From: Firmicutes bacterium UBA2530
GTDB taxonomy: Bacteria; Bacillota; Clostridia; Tissierellales; Sedimentibacteraceae
DNA: 46,546 nt
NCBI GenBank assembly: GCA_002340985.1
Contig: DDNC01000013.1
Coordinates: 17,046-63,591, forward strand
Direction: 5' to 3'
A program made the position numbers and the translations under genes. Within the stretch, counting starts at the first letter, position 1; each line of letters opens with the position of its first letter. Under the pieces are notes generated by a model. It was not told the DNA's origin. It was given only the letters and a program-made list of their open reading frames with translations, and searched no databases. This document shows positions 15,935 through 23,971 of the stretch, piece after piece.

Positions 15935-15935
15935 A

Positions 15936-17282
15936 TTATTTTACTCTACGTCCCTGAATCCACAGTTCTTTTATATTAGACGATTCTGATAACAGCAGTA
16001 TCTTATGAAGCAAATCCTCAGGTTTTTTTTCTTTATAAAATCTTGGTATATTGTTTTCTATATTTATTATTTGTACATCAAATGAATATCCTTTTTCAAG
16101 CTTTCCTATTGGCAAATTTAGTGCTATGCCACCGGCTACAGTAGCAGAGTAAAAAGCATTATTAATGGTTATGGAAGAACCTGCTCTCCCTCTTTCATCA
16201 CGCGGCAGCGAAGGATTGACACCTTCTTGCAGCATTCTTGAAGATATTACAGCCTGTCTTATGGATTGATACATGCTTGGGCTATAGCCCCCTGATATAT
16301 CTGTTGCCATTCCTATATTAACACCCTTACTGCTAAAGTCTCTAAAGGGTAATACAGAATTAGCAAAGTATGCATTCGACAACGGACTATGTGCTATAGT
16401 CGTTTTTTTATCAGCTATAATCTTTAAGTCATCAGGTTCTAAAAATGGAGCATGGGCAATAATCGTCTTATTAGTTATTAAACCGAAATTATCTAATGCC
16501 TGTGCATCATTTACGCCATATTTCTCTTTAACAAATTGGTGTGCCCAGTCACTTTCGCTGCAGTGGGTTTGTATGTGAACATCATACTTTTTTGCTAACA
16601 TCCCCAGGCCCGCTAAAGCTTCGGAAGTACAGCTCGGAATAAATCTTGGCGTTACAACGGGATAAACATTCTGTTTATATAGATTTTGTATTTCTAATAT
16701 ATTGTTAATAAATTTTTCTGTTTCGTAAACAGCACCCTCCGGAGAATTATCCCTGTAGAACTCTGCATTACTATTTGGATCATCCATTGCAACCTTTCCA
16801 ATCAAACTGCGTTGTCCTAATTCTCCGCATAAGCTTGCCAACAGTATTGACGATTCTCTGTCTACAGTGGCAAAATACATTGCTGTAGTTGTTCCATGTC
16901 TTAGTGTAGTGTTAACCACATCTCTATATATTTCATTAGCAAACTCTAAATCTTTAAACCTTGATTCCAAGGGAAAAGTATATTCACCAAGCCATGTTTC
17001 AAGGGGACTGTCTAAGGCGGTACCTGCTTGTGGCCATTGAGAAGCATGAATATGTAAATCCACGAAGCCCGGAAGCATGACTTCCAAGTCAGAAAGTATT
17101 CTTAATTTTCCACTCTTTAAATACATAAATCTAACTAAGTCATAATCCTTATGCCCTTCCTCATAAACTTCATCTATATAACCTTCCTTATTTACACAAA
17201 ATATACCGTTACTTATATATTTTATTGTGTTAAAATCCACACTAAAAAAAGCATTTCCTTGAATAGCTGTATTATTAAACAT
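15936..17282 (-). CDS. guaD: Guanine deaminase
   Basis: 448 residues of the amidohydrolase superfamily. It converts guanine to xanthine and ammonia in purine salvage or catabolism. PGFVDLHIHASQW gives metal ligands His77 and His79 and the family's HASQ signature. TPRF (211-214), THCSE (His240, Glu243), His277 in HAPFL and metal Asp328 in ATDISGG complete the site. RBS AGGAGGAT. A near-consensus promoter lies upstream and I found no purine riboswitch in its leader. No xanthine dehydrogenase or permease is next to it, so it acts as a single-gene unit. An s-triazine or 8-oxoguanine deaminase role is less likely given HASQ. Confidence 0.92.
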   Translation of the reverse strand: MFNNTAIQGNAFFSVDFNTIKYISNGIFCVNKEGYIDEVYEEGHKDYDLVRFMYLKSGKLRILSDLEVMLPGFVDLHIHASQWPQAGTALDSPLETWLGEYTFPLESRFKDLEFANEIYRDVVNTTLRHGTTTAMYFATVDRESSILLASLCGELGQRSLIGKVAMDDPNSNAEFYRDNSPEGAVYETEKFINNILEIQNLYKQNVYPVVTPRFIPSCTSEALAGLGMLAKKYDVHIQTHCSESDWAHQFVKEKYGVNDAQALDNFGLITNKTIIAHAPFLEPDDLKIIADKKTTIAHSPLSNAYFANSVLPFRDFSSKGVNIGMATDISGGYSPSMYQSIRQAVISSRMLQEGVNPSLPRDERGRAGSSITINNAFYSATVAGGIALNLPIGKLEKGYSFDVQIINIENNIPRFYKEKKPEDLLHKILLLSESSNIKELWIQGRRVK

Positions 17283-17358
17283 GAATTATCCTCCTACGTA
17301 TCTTGGCATCTTAAATCAAGATTATATCTTACCTATCTGCAAATTTATTATTTAGATA

Positions 17359-17387
17359 ACTATATTACAGCTATAAGCATATGTCAA
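17359..17387 (-). promoter_or_regulatory. Strong sigma-A promoter of guaD
   Basis: Minus strand TTGACA (17382-17387), 17-bp spacer, TATAGT (17359-17364), about 75 bases before the ATG. The rest of the 290-base gap to ytaF shows an imperfect inverted repeat (CCTATGT / ACATAAGG, 17420-17439) and nothing else I can name. Confidence 0.8.
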
Positions 17388-17574
17388 CAAACTTGAAACG
17401 CAATATCAACCGTCTGTTTCCTATGTATTACACATAAGGTATTTCTTTCTGCAGAATATAAAGAGATACTCCGCTCTGAATAAAAACAGTCATAGGTGTG
17501 TGTGCTGCTATTGTAACACCTTACATTATCAATGCATAGAATAACTTCAGACTATTATGACGGAGTGTGATGTT

Positions 17575-18201
17575 ATGACTTGGTTGTTCATTCTTGGGTT
17601 CGCATTATCATCGAGCCTTGATAATTTAGGAGTAGGTATTACTTACGGCATAAGAAGAATACAAATTAATGTATTTTCAAACTCATTAATTGCCGCAGTA
17701 TGCTTCTTGTTTAGTTATTCGGGGATACTGGTCGGAAAGTGGGTTTCTTCTGCAATCCCGGGCATTCTTCCCGTATTTTTAAGCGTAGTTATGCTGCTGG
17801 CTATCGGTCTTCGAATTATCTGGCTGTCATTGCCTCGCAAGCAACAGGAGGAGGAAAATAATTTTCAGGAAATAAAAGGGCTATCATCAATTTTAAAAAA
17901 TCCGGAATACGCTGATTTCGACAAATCACAGCATATTGGAGCAGTGGAAGCATTTGTATTGGGTGCTGCACTTTCAGCCAATGCACTGACGAATGGTTTA
18001 AGTGCCGGACTGCTTGGCTACACACCGTTAGCCATATCTCTCACAGCTGCTGCAGGCAGTTTTATAACAGTATGGCTTGGAGTTAAAATAGGCCGAAAAG
18101 TTGCAGACATACAGATAGGACCGTTTCAGTTAGGACAATTCGGAGCTTTAATCAGCGGTATACTTTTGGTTCTCATAGCTATAAGAAGCTTCTTATACTG
18201 A
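17575..18201 (+). CDS. ytaF: Sporulation membrane protein YtaF (MntP-like fold)
   Basis: 208 residues. Start at the second ATG, 9 bases after GGAG; an ATG at 17557 has no RBS. Six predicted membrane helices in two similar halves. The paired LALSSSLDNLGVGITYGI-like element near the N-terminus and GAALSANALTNGLSAGL in the second half are the repeated helix motif of the YtaF/MntP family (Asp in the first copy, Asn in the second). YtaF is conserved in spore formers and connected with sporulation; the related MntP exports Mn2+. The substrate is unknown. A cytoplasmic loop of about 40 charged residues separates the halves. Confidence 0.85.
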   Translation: MTWLFILGFALSSSLDNLGVGITYGIRRIQINVFSNSLIAAVCFLFSYSGILVGKWVSSAIPGILPVFLSVVMLLAIGLRIIWLSLPRKQQEEENNFQEIKGLSSILKNPEYADFDKSQHIGAVEAFVLGAALSANALTNGLSAGLLGYTPLAISLTAAAGSFITVWLGVKIGRKVADIQIGPFQLGQFGALISGILLVLIAIRSFLY

Positions 18202-18208
18202 TCATATG

Positions 18209-18243
18209 GCAGAGACGCTGCCCTTGCCGGACAACGTCTCTGC
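18209..18243. terminator. Terminator between ytaF and the cyclophilin gene
   Basis: A 9-bp stem GCAGAGACG / CGTCTCTGC with a 17-base loop, then TTTGTTTA on the plus strand. It serves both convergent genes. Confidence 0.75.
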
Positions 18244-18258
18244 TTTGTTTATATTTAT

Positions 18259-18777
18259 TTACATTTTTTCCGGTTCTTCGTATGTTTCTCCGAAAGTGTC
18301 AACGGTTACCTTTTTCAATCTTACTTCTTCTGCGGGTTTATCTCTGTAGTCTGTCTTCATGTTGCCAATTTTATCTACTATGTTGAATCCCTCTGTTACC
18401 TTTCCAAAGGCAGCGTACTGTCCGTCAAGGTGGGGTGATTTTTTGTGCATTATGAAAAATTGAGAGCCTGCCGAGTTTGGCGACATGGATCTTGCCATTG
18501 ACAATACTCCTTCGTCATGCTTCAAATCATTTTTAAATCCGTTTCCTGAGAACTCTCCCTTTATTCCGTAGCCGGGTCCTCCTGTACCTGTACCCTGAGG
18601 GCATCCTCCCTGAATCATGAAGCCCTTTATAACTCTGTGGAATGTCAGCCCGTCGTAGAAGTTGCTGTTTATCAATGATATAAAGTTTTTTACGGTGTTC
18701 GGTGCTATTTCCGGGTAAAGCTCCGCCTTTACTATATCGCCGTTCTCAAATTCAAATGTAACTATAGGTAATTTCAT
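18259..18777 (-). CDS. Cyclophilin-type peptidyl-prolyl cis-trans isomerase
   Basis: 172 residues, single-domain and without signal peptide or lipobox, so cytoplasmic. Active-site elements: FHRVIKGFMIQGG with catalytic Arg48, GSQFFI, and LDGQYAAFGKV. It accelerates prolyl-bond isomerisation during folding. RBS TTGGAGGG. Its own promoter is at 18812-18840. B. subtilis PpiB (about 143 residues) is the nearest type; the extra 25-30 residues are a C-terminal tail (RLKKVTVDTFGETYEEPEKM). Confidence 0.94.
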   Translation of the reverse strand: MKLPIVTFEFENGDIVKAELYPEIAPNTVKNFISLINSNFYDGLTFHRVIKGFMIQGGCPQGTGTGGPGYGIKGEFSGNGFKNDLKHDEGVLSMARSMSPNSAGSQFFIMHKKSPHLDGQYAAFGKVTEGFNIVDKIGNMKTDYRDKPAEEVRLKKVTVDTFGETYEEPEKM

Positions 18778-18811
18778 ATTCCCTCCAAAATAATAATTGA
18801 TGTGTATTTAT

Positions 18812-18840
18812 ACTTTACACTATCACCGAATATAATTCAA
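18812..18840 (-). promoter_or_regulatory. Promoter of the cyclophilin gene
   Basis: Minus strand TTGAAT (18835-18840), 17-bp spacer, TAAAGT (18812-18817). Confidence 0.6.
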
Positions 18841-18898
18841 GGTTCTTCTGCGTTCAACCCAGCATAAATATTTGAATGTAAAAAATTTTAATGATGTA

Positions 18899-18925
18899 AC
18901 AACTATTACTTAAGGGAATATATTA
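18899..18925 (+). promoter_or_regulatory. Possible sigma-K-like promoter of the Cys-rich protein gene
   Basis: AC (18899-18900), 16 bases, AATATATTA (18917-18925). The sigma-K consensus is AC-N16-17-CATANNNTA, so one base deviates. A weak sigma-A alternative (TTGAAT-17-TGTAAC) overlaps. Confidence 0.35.
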
Positions 18926-18964
18926 AAGTAAAGTTACAAGTAATTATGAGGAGGTTTTATAAGC

Positions 18965-19939
18965 ATGAAATGCTCAGATAGAAATGAAGTTTTAGGCACA
19001 GGCGGGATAGGTGAAAGATGCTGCACCGCTCAAACAGGATGTGATTGGGACGGCACACTGCGCAATGTGGTAACCGAACCGATATATGTACAAAAAGTTT
19101 ATGACGCTGTACTTTTTAATTTACAGGGATTAAAATCAGCTCCCGACACTATCTTTGAACCGAGGATAGGCTGCGGAACAAACATTATAAGAATAGCTGA
19201 TATTCGATGCAGAAAATTTTTCAACCCTAACAACATAAGTGATGAATGTAATTTAAAAATCAACCCTATGACAACATTGTCCGGAGGACAGTTTGTTAAG
19301 AGAGAAGACGGATGCGATGTAAAAGTAATCGGCCCCGACGGTACATTGAGCCAAAAATTGATTTGGGCTGACACAACATTCTGCGATAACGAAGAGCAGG
19401 GCACTCCTGTATTCGGAACGCAAAATATAGAGGTATCAGGCTGCGTTGAAGTTGAAATGGACTTGGTTACAACACCATGTGACTCAAATAATGAAAGCAT
19501 AATCACATTATCCGCAGTTATTGAAATTGCTCCGGAAAACAATCCGCTGATATTGACCAACTTCTTTGAAATATGCGTACCTTCAGTATTTGACACGGCA
19601 TTCCTGCCAAGATTTACTGAATTCTGTAATCTTGACTGCGTAATAAGACTTGCTACAAACAGCATTCAGAGAGACTTTACTATTGACCCGAGAACCGGCG
19701 AACTGTCAGTTAACCTCATTGTTTCACTCTGCATATCCTGCGAGAAGAAAATAGTGGTTCCGGTTCAGCTTTGTGTTCTTTCCACAGGCTTTGTGCAGCT
19801 TGCGCCAGAACAGGCAAATATTTGCCCGACATTCCCGAGACTGTTCCCAAGACAGATTGATGAAAACTCTGTGGGCGGTGCCGGCGGCGGTGGCGGATGC
19901 AAGAGCTGCAGACCGAGAGCTCAGTCGGTTGAAGAATAA
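18965..19939 (+). CDS. Cysteine-rich protein with Gly-rich C-terminus, possible spore-surface protein
   Basis: 324 residues with 20 cysteines spread along the chain, often as isolated residues or C-x2-C/C-C pairs (ERCC, CNLDC, CISC, CKSC). No signal peptide and no membrane helix. The tail has GGAGGGGG followed by CKSC and a basic RPR. The body looks beta-rich and carries no enzyme motif. A cytoplasmically made, non-exported, Cys-rich protein in a spore former is most easily explained as a coat or exosporium component cross-linked by disulfides; the upstream sigma-K-like element agrees, but both points are inference. RBS GAGGAGG. It is a single gene between its leader and the 19952-19975 terminator. 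I do not recognise the family. Confidence 0.75.
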   Translation: MKCSDRNEVLGTGGIGERCCTAQTGCDWDGTLRNVVTEPIYVQKVYDAVLFNLQGLKSAPDTIFEPRIGCGTNIIRIADIRCRKFFNPNNISDECNLKINPMTTLSGGQFVKREDGCDVKVIGPDGTLSQKLIWADTTFCDNEEQGTPVFGTQNIEVSGCVEVEMDLVTTPCDSNNESIITLSAVIEIAPENNPLILTNFFEICVPSVFDTAFLPRFTEFCNLDCVIRLATNSIQRDFTIDPRTGELSVNLIVSLCISCEKKIVVPVQLCVLSTGFVQLAPEQANICPTFPRLFPRQIDENSVGGAGGGGGCKSCRPRAQSVEE

Positions 19940-19951
19940 TCACACCTTTAT

Positions 19952-19975
19952 AAAAACCTGCTTAAGCAGGTTTTT
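19952..19975. terminator. Bidirectional terminator
   Basis: A perfect 10-bp stem AAAAACCTGC / GCAGGTTTTT with loop TTAA; A-run on one side and T-run on the other. It serves the Cys-rich gene and ytvI. Confidence 0.9.
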
Positions 19976-19984
19976 TAATTGCAT

Positions 19985-21118
19985 TTATTTTTTTAACATA
20001 AATTTAAATCTTCTGCTTTTTATTCCAGTGCGGAGCTTATCTTCCTCCATATGCTCTGCGCCCTTTGCCATTAATCGCATCTGAACCGACTCTTCGATTA
20101 TTGTCTTAACCGTAACCACTGTCGGAACCCCCAGTATCATGCCGGGAAGCCCGAACAAATTGCCCCCGACGGTGACGGACGCTATAATCCACAACGGGCT
20201 TACTCCCACGTTTCCTCCCACAATTTTGGGGTCCAGGAAATTTGCATCCAGCTGCTGAACAACTATAATTATTAACATGGCCGTCAAAGCCTTAGGAGCA
20301 TCCACAAAAAATGACACGGCAACCACAGGTACGGAGCCAATTATAGGTCCGAAATAAGGTATTAAGTTGAATGTCCCTATAATCGTTCCCATAAGCAGCG
20401 CATATGGTACTTTAAATACGAAAAATGCCAGTGAGCATATGATGCTCACAATCATGGAATCCAACAGCTTCCCATTTAAAAAGCTTTTAAATGTTCTATT
20501 TGCCAGCGAAAAAATATGAATTACCTTTGTGGCATTTCGGTTGTCACAAAAAGCATATATAAATCTTTTCCCCCTTGCAAGTATATCCTCCTTTTCAATA
20601 AGCATATAAATATTGATTATGAAGCTCGTAACAATTGTGACGGTACTTGCACCGATATTTGCCGCAAATCCCAGCAATATGCCTGCTGATCCGGTTAAAA
20701 AATTGTTCAGCATCCTTATTACGGATTCGCTGGCCTCTAAAATATATTTTGCTGCAAGCTGCACATAGTAATTGTCAATTTTATTTTTGACATCTGTTAC
20801 TATCTGTACAATATCAAGGTTACCCTCCATTATGAAATATACTATGCTGCTGATATTTTCAAGTATTTTAGGAAGAAGCTTATATATTGCAAAACCTATC
20901 ACTCCCACAGTAATTATGCACGCAAGAAGTATTCCCTGACAGCGCCTCACCCTCAACATTCTTGTAAAAAATGTCACCAGAGAATCCAGAAGATACGCAA
21001 TCACAACAGCATAAATAACAGGCCTAAAAGCTTCCTTCAGCCAACAAAGAGTTCCATCGCTGAAAACCATAAGCAGAATTATAAGAATAGCAAACAATAT
21101 GGGCAGCATCAACCTCAA
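19985..21118 (-). CDS. ytvI: AI-2E/PerM family membrane protein (YtvI-like)
   Basis: About 377 residues with seven or eight membrane helices. The long amphipathic segment between the second and third helices and the conserved FNLIPYFGPIIGSVPV and DPKIVGGNVGVSPLWI segments are family hallmarks. In B. subtilis ytvI also sits directly behind pyk and is a sporulation-associated gene; other family members are linked to Na+/H+ exchange or signal export, so the substrate is open. The start is uncertain: the frame has a TTG at 21118 and an ATG at 21109, but the good SD GGGGTG, just after the pyk stop, is spaced for codons 20-25 bases further upstream that include no ATG, GTG or TTG (see findings). 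Confidence 0.82.
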   Translation of the reverse strand: MRLMLPILFAILIILLMVFSDGTLCWLKEAFRPVIYAVVIAYLLDSLVTFFTRMLRVRRCQGILLACIITVGVIGFAIYKLLPKILENISSIVYFIMEGNLDIVQIVTDVKNKIDNYYVQLAAKYILEASESVIRMLNNFLTGSAGILLGFAANIGASTVTIVTSFIINIYMLIEKEDILARGKRFIYAFCDNRNATKVIHIFSLANRTFKSFLNGKLLDSMIVSIICSLAFFVFKVPYALLMGTIIGTFNLIPYFGPIIGSVPVVAVSFFVDAPKALTAMLIIIVVQQLDANFLDPKIVGGNVGVSPLWIIASVTVGGNLFGLPGMILGVPTVVTVKTIIEESVQMRLMAKGAEHMEEDKLRTGIKSRRFKFMLKK

Positions 21119-21150
21119 TATACTTTTATATCTTTCTATATTAACACCCC

Positions 21151-22905
21151 TTACATTACTTTAGCCTGCCCCCTATATACAACTCCCTGCTTTCCGTTTA
21201 CAGTAAGTATTTCTCCGTCCTTTATTACCTTCATGCAGTCCTCTGCTCCCACCACAACTTCCTTGCCTAAGTTCAGTGCCGCAATGAATGCGTGGGATGT
21301 GAGGCCGCCCTCTTCCACGATAATCGCGGATGCTCTCTCCATATAATCAATTACATCCCTGTCCGTTGCCGTCATTACTATTATATCCCCATCTTCAAAT
21401 TTATCTCTCAATTCGGCAACATTTTTTGCAACTCTCGCTCTTCCTATTATAGTTTCCTTTCCCGCACCTGCCTTTTTATACAAAAGCTCGCTGACCACAT
21501 GAACTTTCAGTAAATTCGTACTTCCGGTTATTCCCACAGGTACCCCAGCCGTAATAACTATTAAATCTCCGTTTTCTATATATCCAAGCTCCAATGCGCT
21601 TTCGACGGATTTATCAATTATATCGTCAGTTGAATTCATCATGCTTATTTTTATGGGATAAACTCCCCAATAAAGAGACATTCTCCTCATTACGTGGTCG
21701 CTTACTGTGGCTGCTATAATAGGTGCCGCAGGTCTGTATTTTGATACAGCCGCAGCTGTATAGCCTGATGCCGTTGCAGAAATAATTGCTGAAGCCTGCA
21801 AATCCAGAGATGTCCTGCAGGTAGCCAGACTGATAGAATCCGTTATGCTGTTTGATGAGCCTATTTTAGACTTCAATATATCCTCATAATCCAGAGAATT
21901 TTCTATCATTTCGGCAATTCTTGCCATTGTCTGCACAGCTTCCAGCGGATAGTTCCCGGAGGCTGTTTCTCCGGACAGCATTATGGAGTCTGATCCCTCA
22001 AATATTGCCGTAGCCACGTCTGAAACTTCAGCTCTCGTAGGCCTTGGATTTCTCATCATGGAATCCAGCATCTGAGTTGCCGTAATAACTGGTTTTCCCG
22101 CATCGTTACATTTCTTTATGAGGGTTTTCTGAACGAGAGGCACCTCTTCAGCGGGGATTTCCACCCCAAGGTCTCCTCTTGCAACCATTATTCCGTCAGA
22201 AACTTCAATTATTTCATCAATATTCTCCACACCCTGCCTGTTTTCTATCTTTGATATAATCATAATATTGTCAGCATTGTTATCTTCTAAAATTCTTCTT
22301 ATGGAAATAACATCCTCCGCTTTCCTTATGAAGGATGCAGCTATGTAATCAACGTCCTGTTCAATTCCAAACTTTATGTCTTCAATATCCCTGTCTGTGA
22401 GAGCAGGGAGATTTATATTTACGTTAGGAACATTTATCCCTTTTTTATTTTTAACTGTTCCGCCATTTTTAACAATACATTTTAAATCCGTATCATTGAT
22501 TTTTTCAACAGCCTCAAGGCTGATGAGCCCGTCATCAACAAGTATGATATCCCCCGCATTTATGTCTTCAGCAAATCCATCGTATGTAACACTTACTATG
22601 CTGCTGTTTCCAAGAATCTCTCTTGACGTAAATATAAATTCCTGCCCCTTCACAAGTTCGGCTGCTCCGTTTTCAAAATCCCTTGTTCTGATTTCAGGCC
22701 CCTTTGTGTCAAGCATTATAGCCGTGGATGCTCCCAGCTCTTCTCTCACCTTTTTTATTACATCTATCTTTGCCTTGTGCTCCGCGTGCGTTCCGTGGGA
22801 AAAATTCAGTCTTGCTACATTTAATCCGTTCAGAACCAGCTCCCTGAATTTCATTTCACTTTCCGAAGACGGACCTATTGTACAGACAATTTTAGTCTTT
22901 CTCAT
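21151..22905 (-). CDS. pyk: Pyruvate kinase with C-terminal PEP-utilising domain
   Basis: 584 residues from the ATG after AAGGAGGAG; the longer frame would read into pfkA. Catalyses PEP + ADP to pyruvate + ATP, the last step of glycolysis. N-terminal KIVCTIGPSS, the central K/Mg site around ISKIEN...GIMVARGDLGVEIP, and KPVITATQMLDSM identify it. Residues about 480-584 add the mobile PEP-utiliser domain seen in Bacillales/Clostridia pyruvate kinases, with the TSHA histidine at 538. It sits behind pfkA in the classic dnaE-pfkA-pyk unit; the 50-base gap carries a GNRA-capped hairpin (22927-22946). Confidence 0.96.
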   Translation of the reverse strand: MRKTKIVCTIGPSSESEMKFRELVLNGLNVARLNFSHGTHAEHKAKIDVIKKVREELGASTAIMLDTKGPEIRTRDFENGAAELVKGQEFIFTSREILGNSSIVSVTYDGFAEDINAGDIILVDDGLISLEAVEKINDTDLKCIVKNGGTVKNKKGINVPNVNINLPALTDRDIEDIKFGIEQDVDYIAASFIRKAEDVISIRRILEDNNADNIMIISKIENRQGVENIDEIIEVSDGIMVARGDLGVEIPAEEVPLVQKTLIKKCNDAGKPVITATQMLDSMMRNPRPTRAEVSDVATAIFEGSDSIMLSGETASGNYPLEAVQTMARIAEMIENSLDYEDILKSKIGSSNSITDSISLATCRTSLDLQASAIISATASGYTAAAVSKYRPAAPIIAATVSDHVMRRMSLYWGVYPIKISMMNSTDDIIDKSVESALELGYIENGDLIVITAGVPVGITGSTNLLKVHVVSELLYKKAGAGKETIIGRARVAKNVAELRDKFEDGDIIVMTATDRDVIDYMERASAIIVEEGGLTSHAFIAALNLGKEVVVGAEDCMKVIKDGEILTVNGKQGVVYRGQAKVM

Positions 22906-22926
22906 ATACTCCTCCTTAACCATAGA

Positions 22927-22946
22927 ACGACGGGTTTCCCCATCGT
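22927..22946 (-). other. GNRA-capped stem-loop between pfkA and pyk
   Basis: Minus strand ACGATGGG-GAAA-CCCGTCGT: an 8-bp stem with one T-G pair and a GAAA tetraloop. No T-run follows, so it is not a terminator; it could be a processing or stability element. Confidence 0.5.
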
Positions 22947-22957
22947 TTCTGTTTTTT

Positions 22958-23917
22958 TCATATAGATAATATTTTTGTAAGTTCATATGTTGTTTCGTCA
23001 AACTTTTTCTCAATAGACAGGGCTTCATCTATATCCATATCAAATATCTCGCTGCCTCTCACTCCCAATGCTCTGTTTTTAACCGAGCCTATTAAAAGCT
23101 CTGCCGCTTTTGCTCCCATACGGCTTCCCACGAGTCTGTCAAAGGCAGATGGAGTTCCTCCTCTTTGAGTATACCCCAGTACGGAATATCTTGTGCTTAT
23201 ACCTGTCTTTCCTTCAATTGTCTCACTGATGTCCTTGGCATCTCCGGCACCTTCTGCAAGGATTATAATGCTGTGCTTCTTTCCCCTGGCTCTTCCCTGC
23301 ATTATTTTGTCGCATACTTCATCAATATTATATTCAACCTCAGGTATAATAACAATTTCAGCTCCGCCTGCCAGCCCTGCATAAAGTGCTATATCTCCGC
23401 AGTTTCTCCCCATTACCTGTATTACATTAGTCCTCGAATGTGATGATGAAGTATCTCTGATTTTTTCAACAGATTCCAGCACTGTTGTCAGAGCGGTGAA
23501 AAAACCAAGCGTATATTCCGTATACGGAAGGTCATTGTCAATTGTGCCTGGAATGCCAATCACAGGAACGCCTGCTTTTCCCAGCTCATTTGCTCCCCTG
23601 AACGTTCCGTCACCGCCTATTGCAACGATTCCGTCTATACCCAGGTACTTGATATTCTTAAGTGCCTTGTCAAATCCTTCTCCACCTCTGAATGCAGTAC
23701 TTCTTGCACTCCCTAATACAGTTCCTCCCCTGTGTATTATATCAGCAACGGATGAGAGGTTCATTTCTATGCTGTCTCCCTCCACAAGCCCCCTGAATCC
23801 GTCCTTTATTCCTAACACATTTACATTGTTATAAATTGAATACCTCACAACCGCTCTTATTGCGGCATTCATTCCCGGTGCATCACCGCCGCTGGTAAGT
23901 ACTCCTATTTTTCTCAT
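22958..23917 (-). CDS. pfkA: ATP-dependent 6-phosphofructokinase
   Basis: 319 residues, the exact length of the bacterial allosteric enzyme, from the ATG behind CAGGAGG. It phosphorylates fructose 6-phosphate. GGDAPGMNAAIR near the N-terminus binds ATP. GGDGT has Gly104 (the ATP-type choice; PPi enzymes have Asp), and GTIDND carries the catalytic base Asp127. MGRNCGDIALYAGLAGGAE and RYSVLGYTQRGGTPSAFDR bind substrate or effector. The numbering equals that of the Geobacillus enzyme. It follows dnaE by 54 bases and precedes pyk. Confidence 0.97.
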   Translation of the reverse strand: MRKIGVLTSGGDAPGMNAAIRAVVRYSIYNNVNVLGIKDGFRGLVEGDSIEMNLSSVADIIHRGGTVLGSARSTAFRGGEGFDKALKNIKYLGIDGIVAIGGDGTFRGANELGKAGVPVIGIPGTIDNDLPYTEYTLGFFTALTTVLESVEKIRDTSSSHSRTNVIQVMGRNCGDIALYAGLAGGAEIVIIPEVEYNIDEVCDKIMQGRARGKKHSIIILAEGAGDAKDISETIEGKTGISTRYSVLGYTQRGGTPSAFDRLVGSRMGAKAAELLIGSVKNRALGVRGSEIFDMDIDEALSIEKKFDETTYELTKILSI

Positions 23918-23971
23918 AATAACCTCCTGATAATGGAGCAACAATGGATGCCAGCTAGTATGCCTGAGCCA

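Noticed and set aside
17283..17574. Purine riboswitch in front of guaD
   Set aside because: The leader after the promoter is only about 65 bases and lacks the three-way-junction core sequences.
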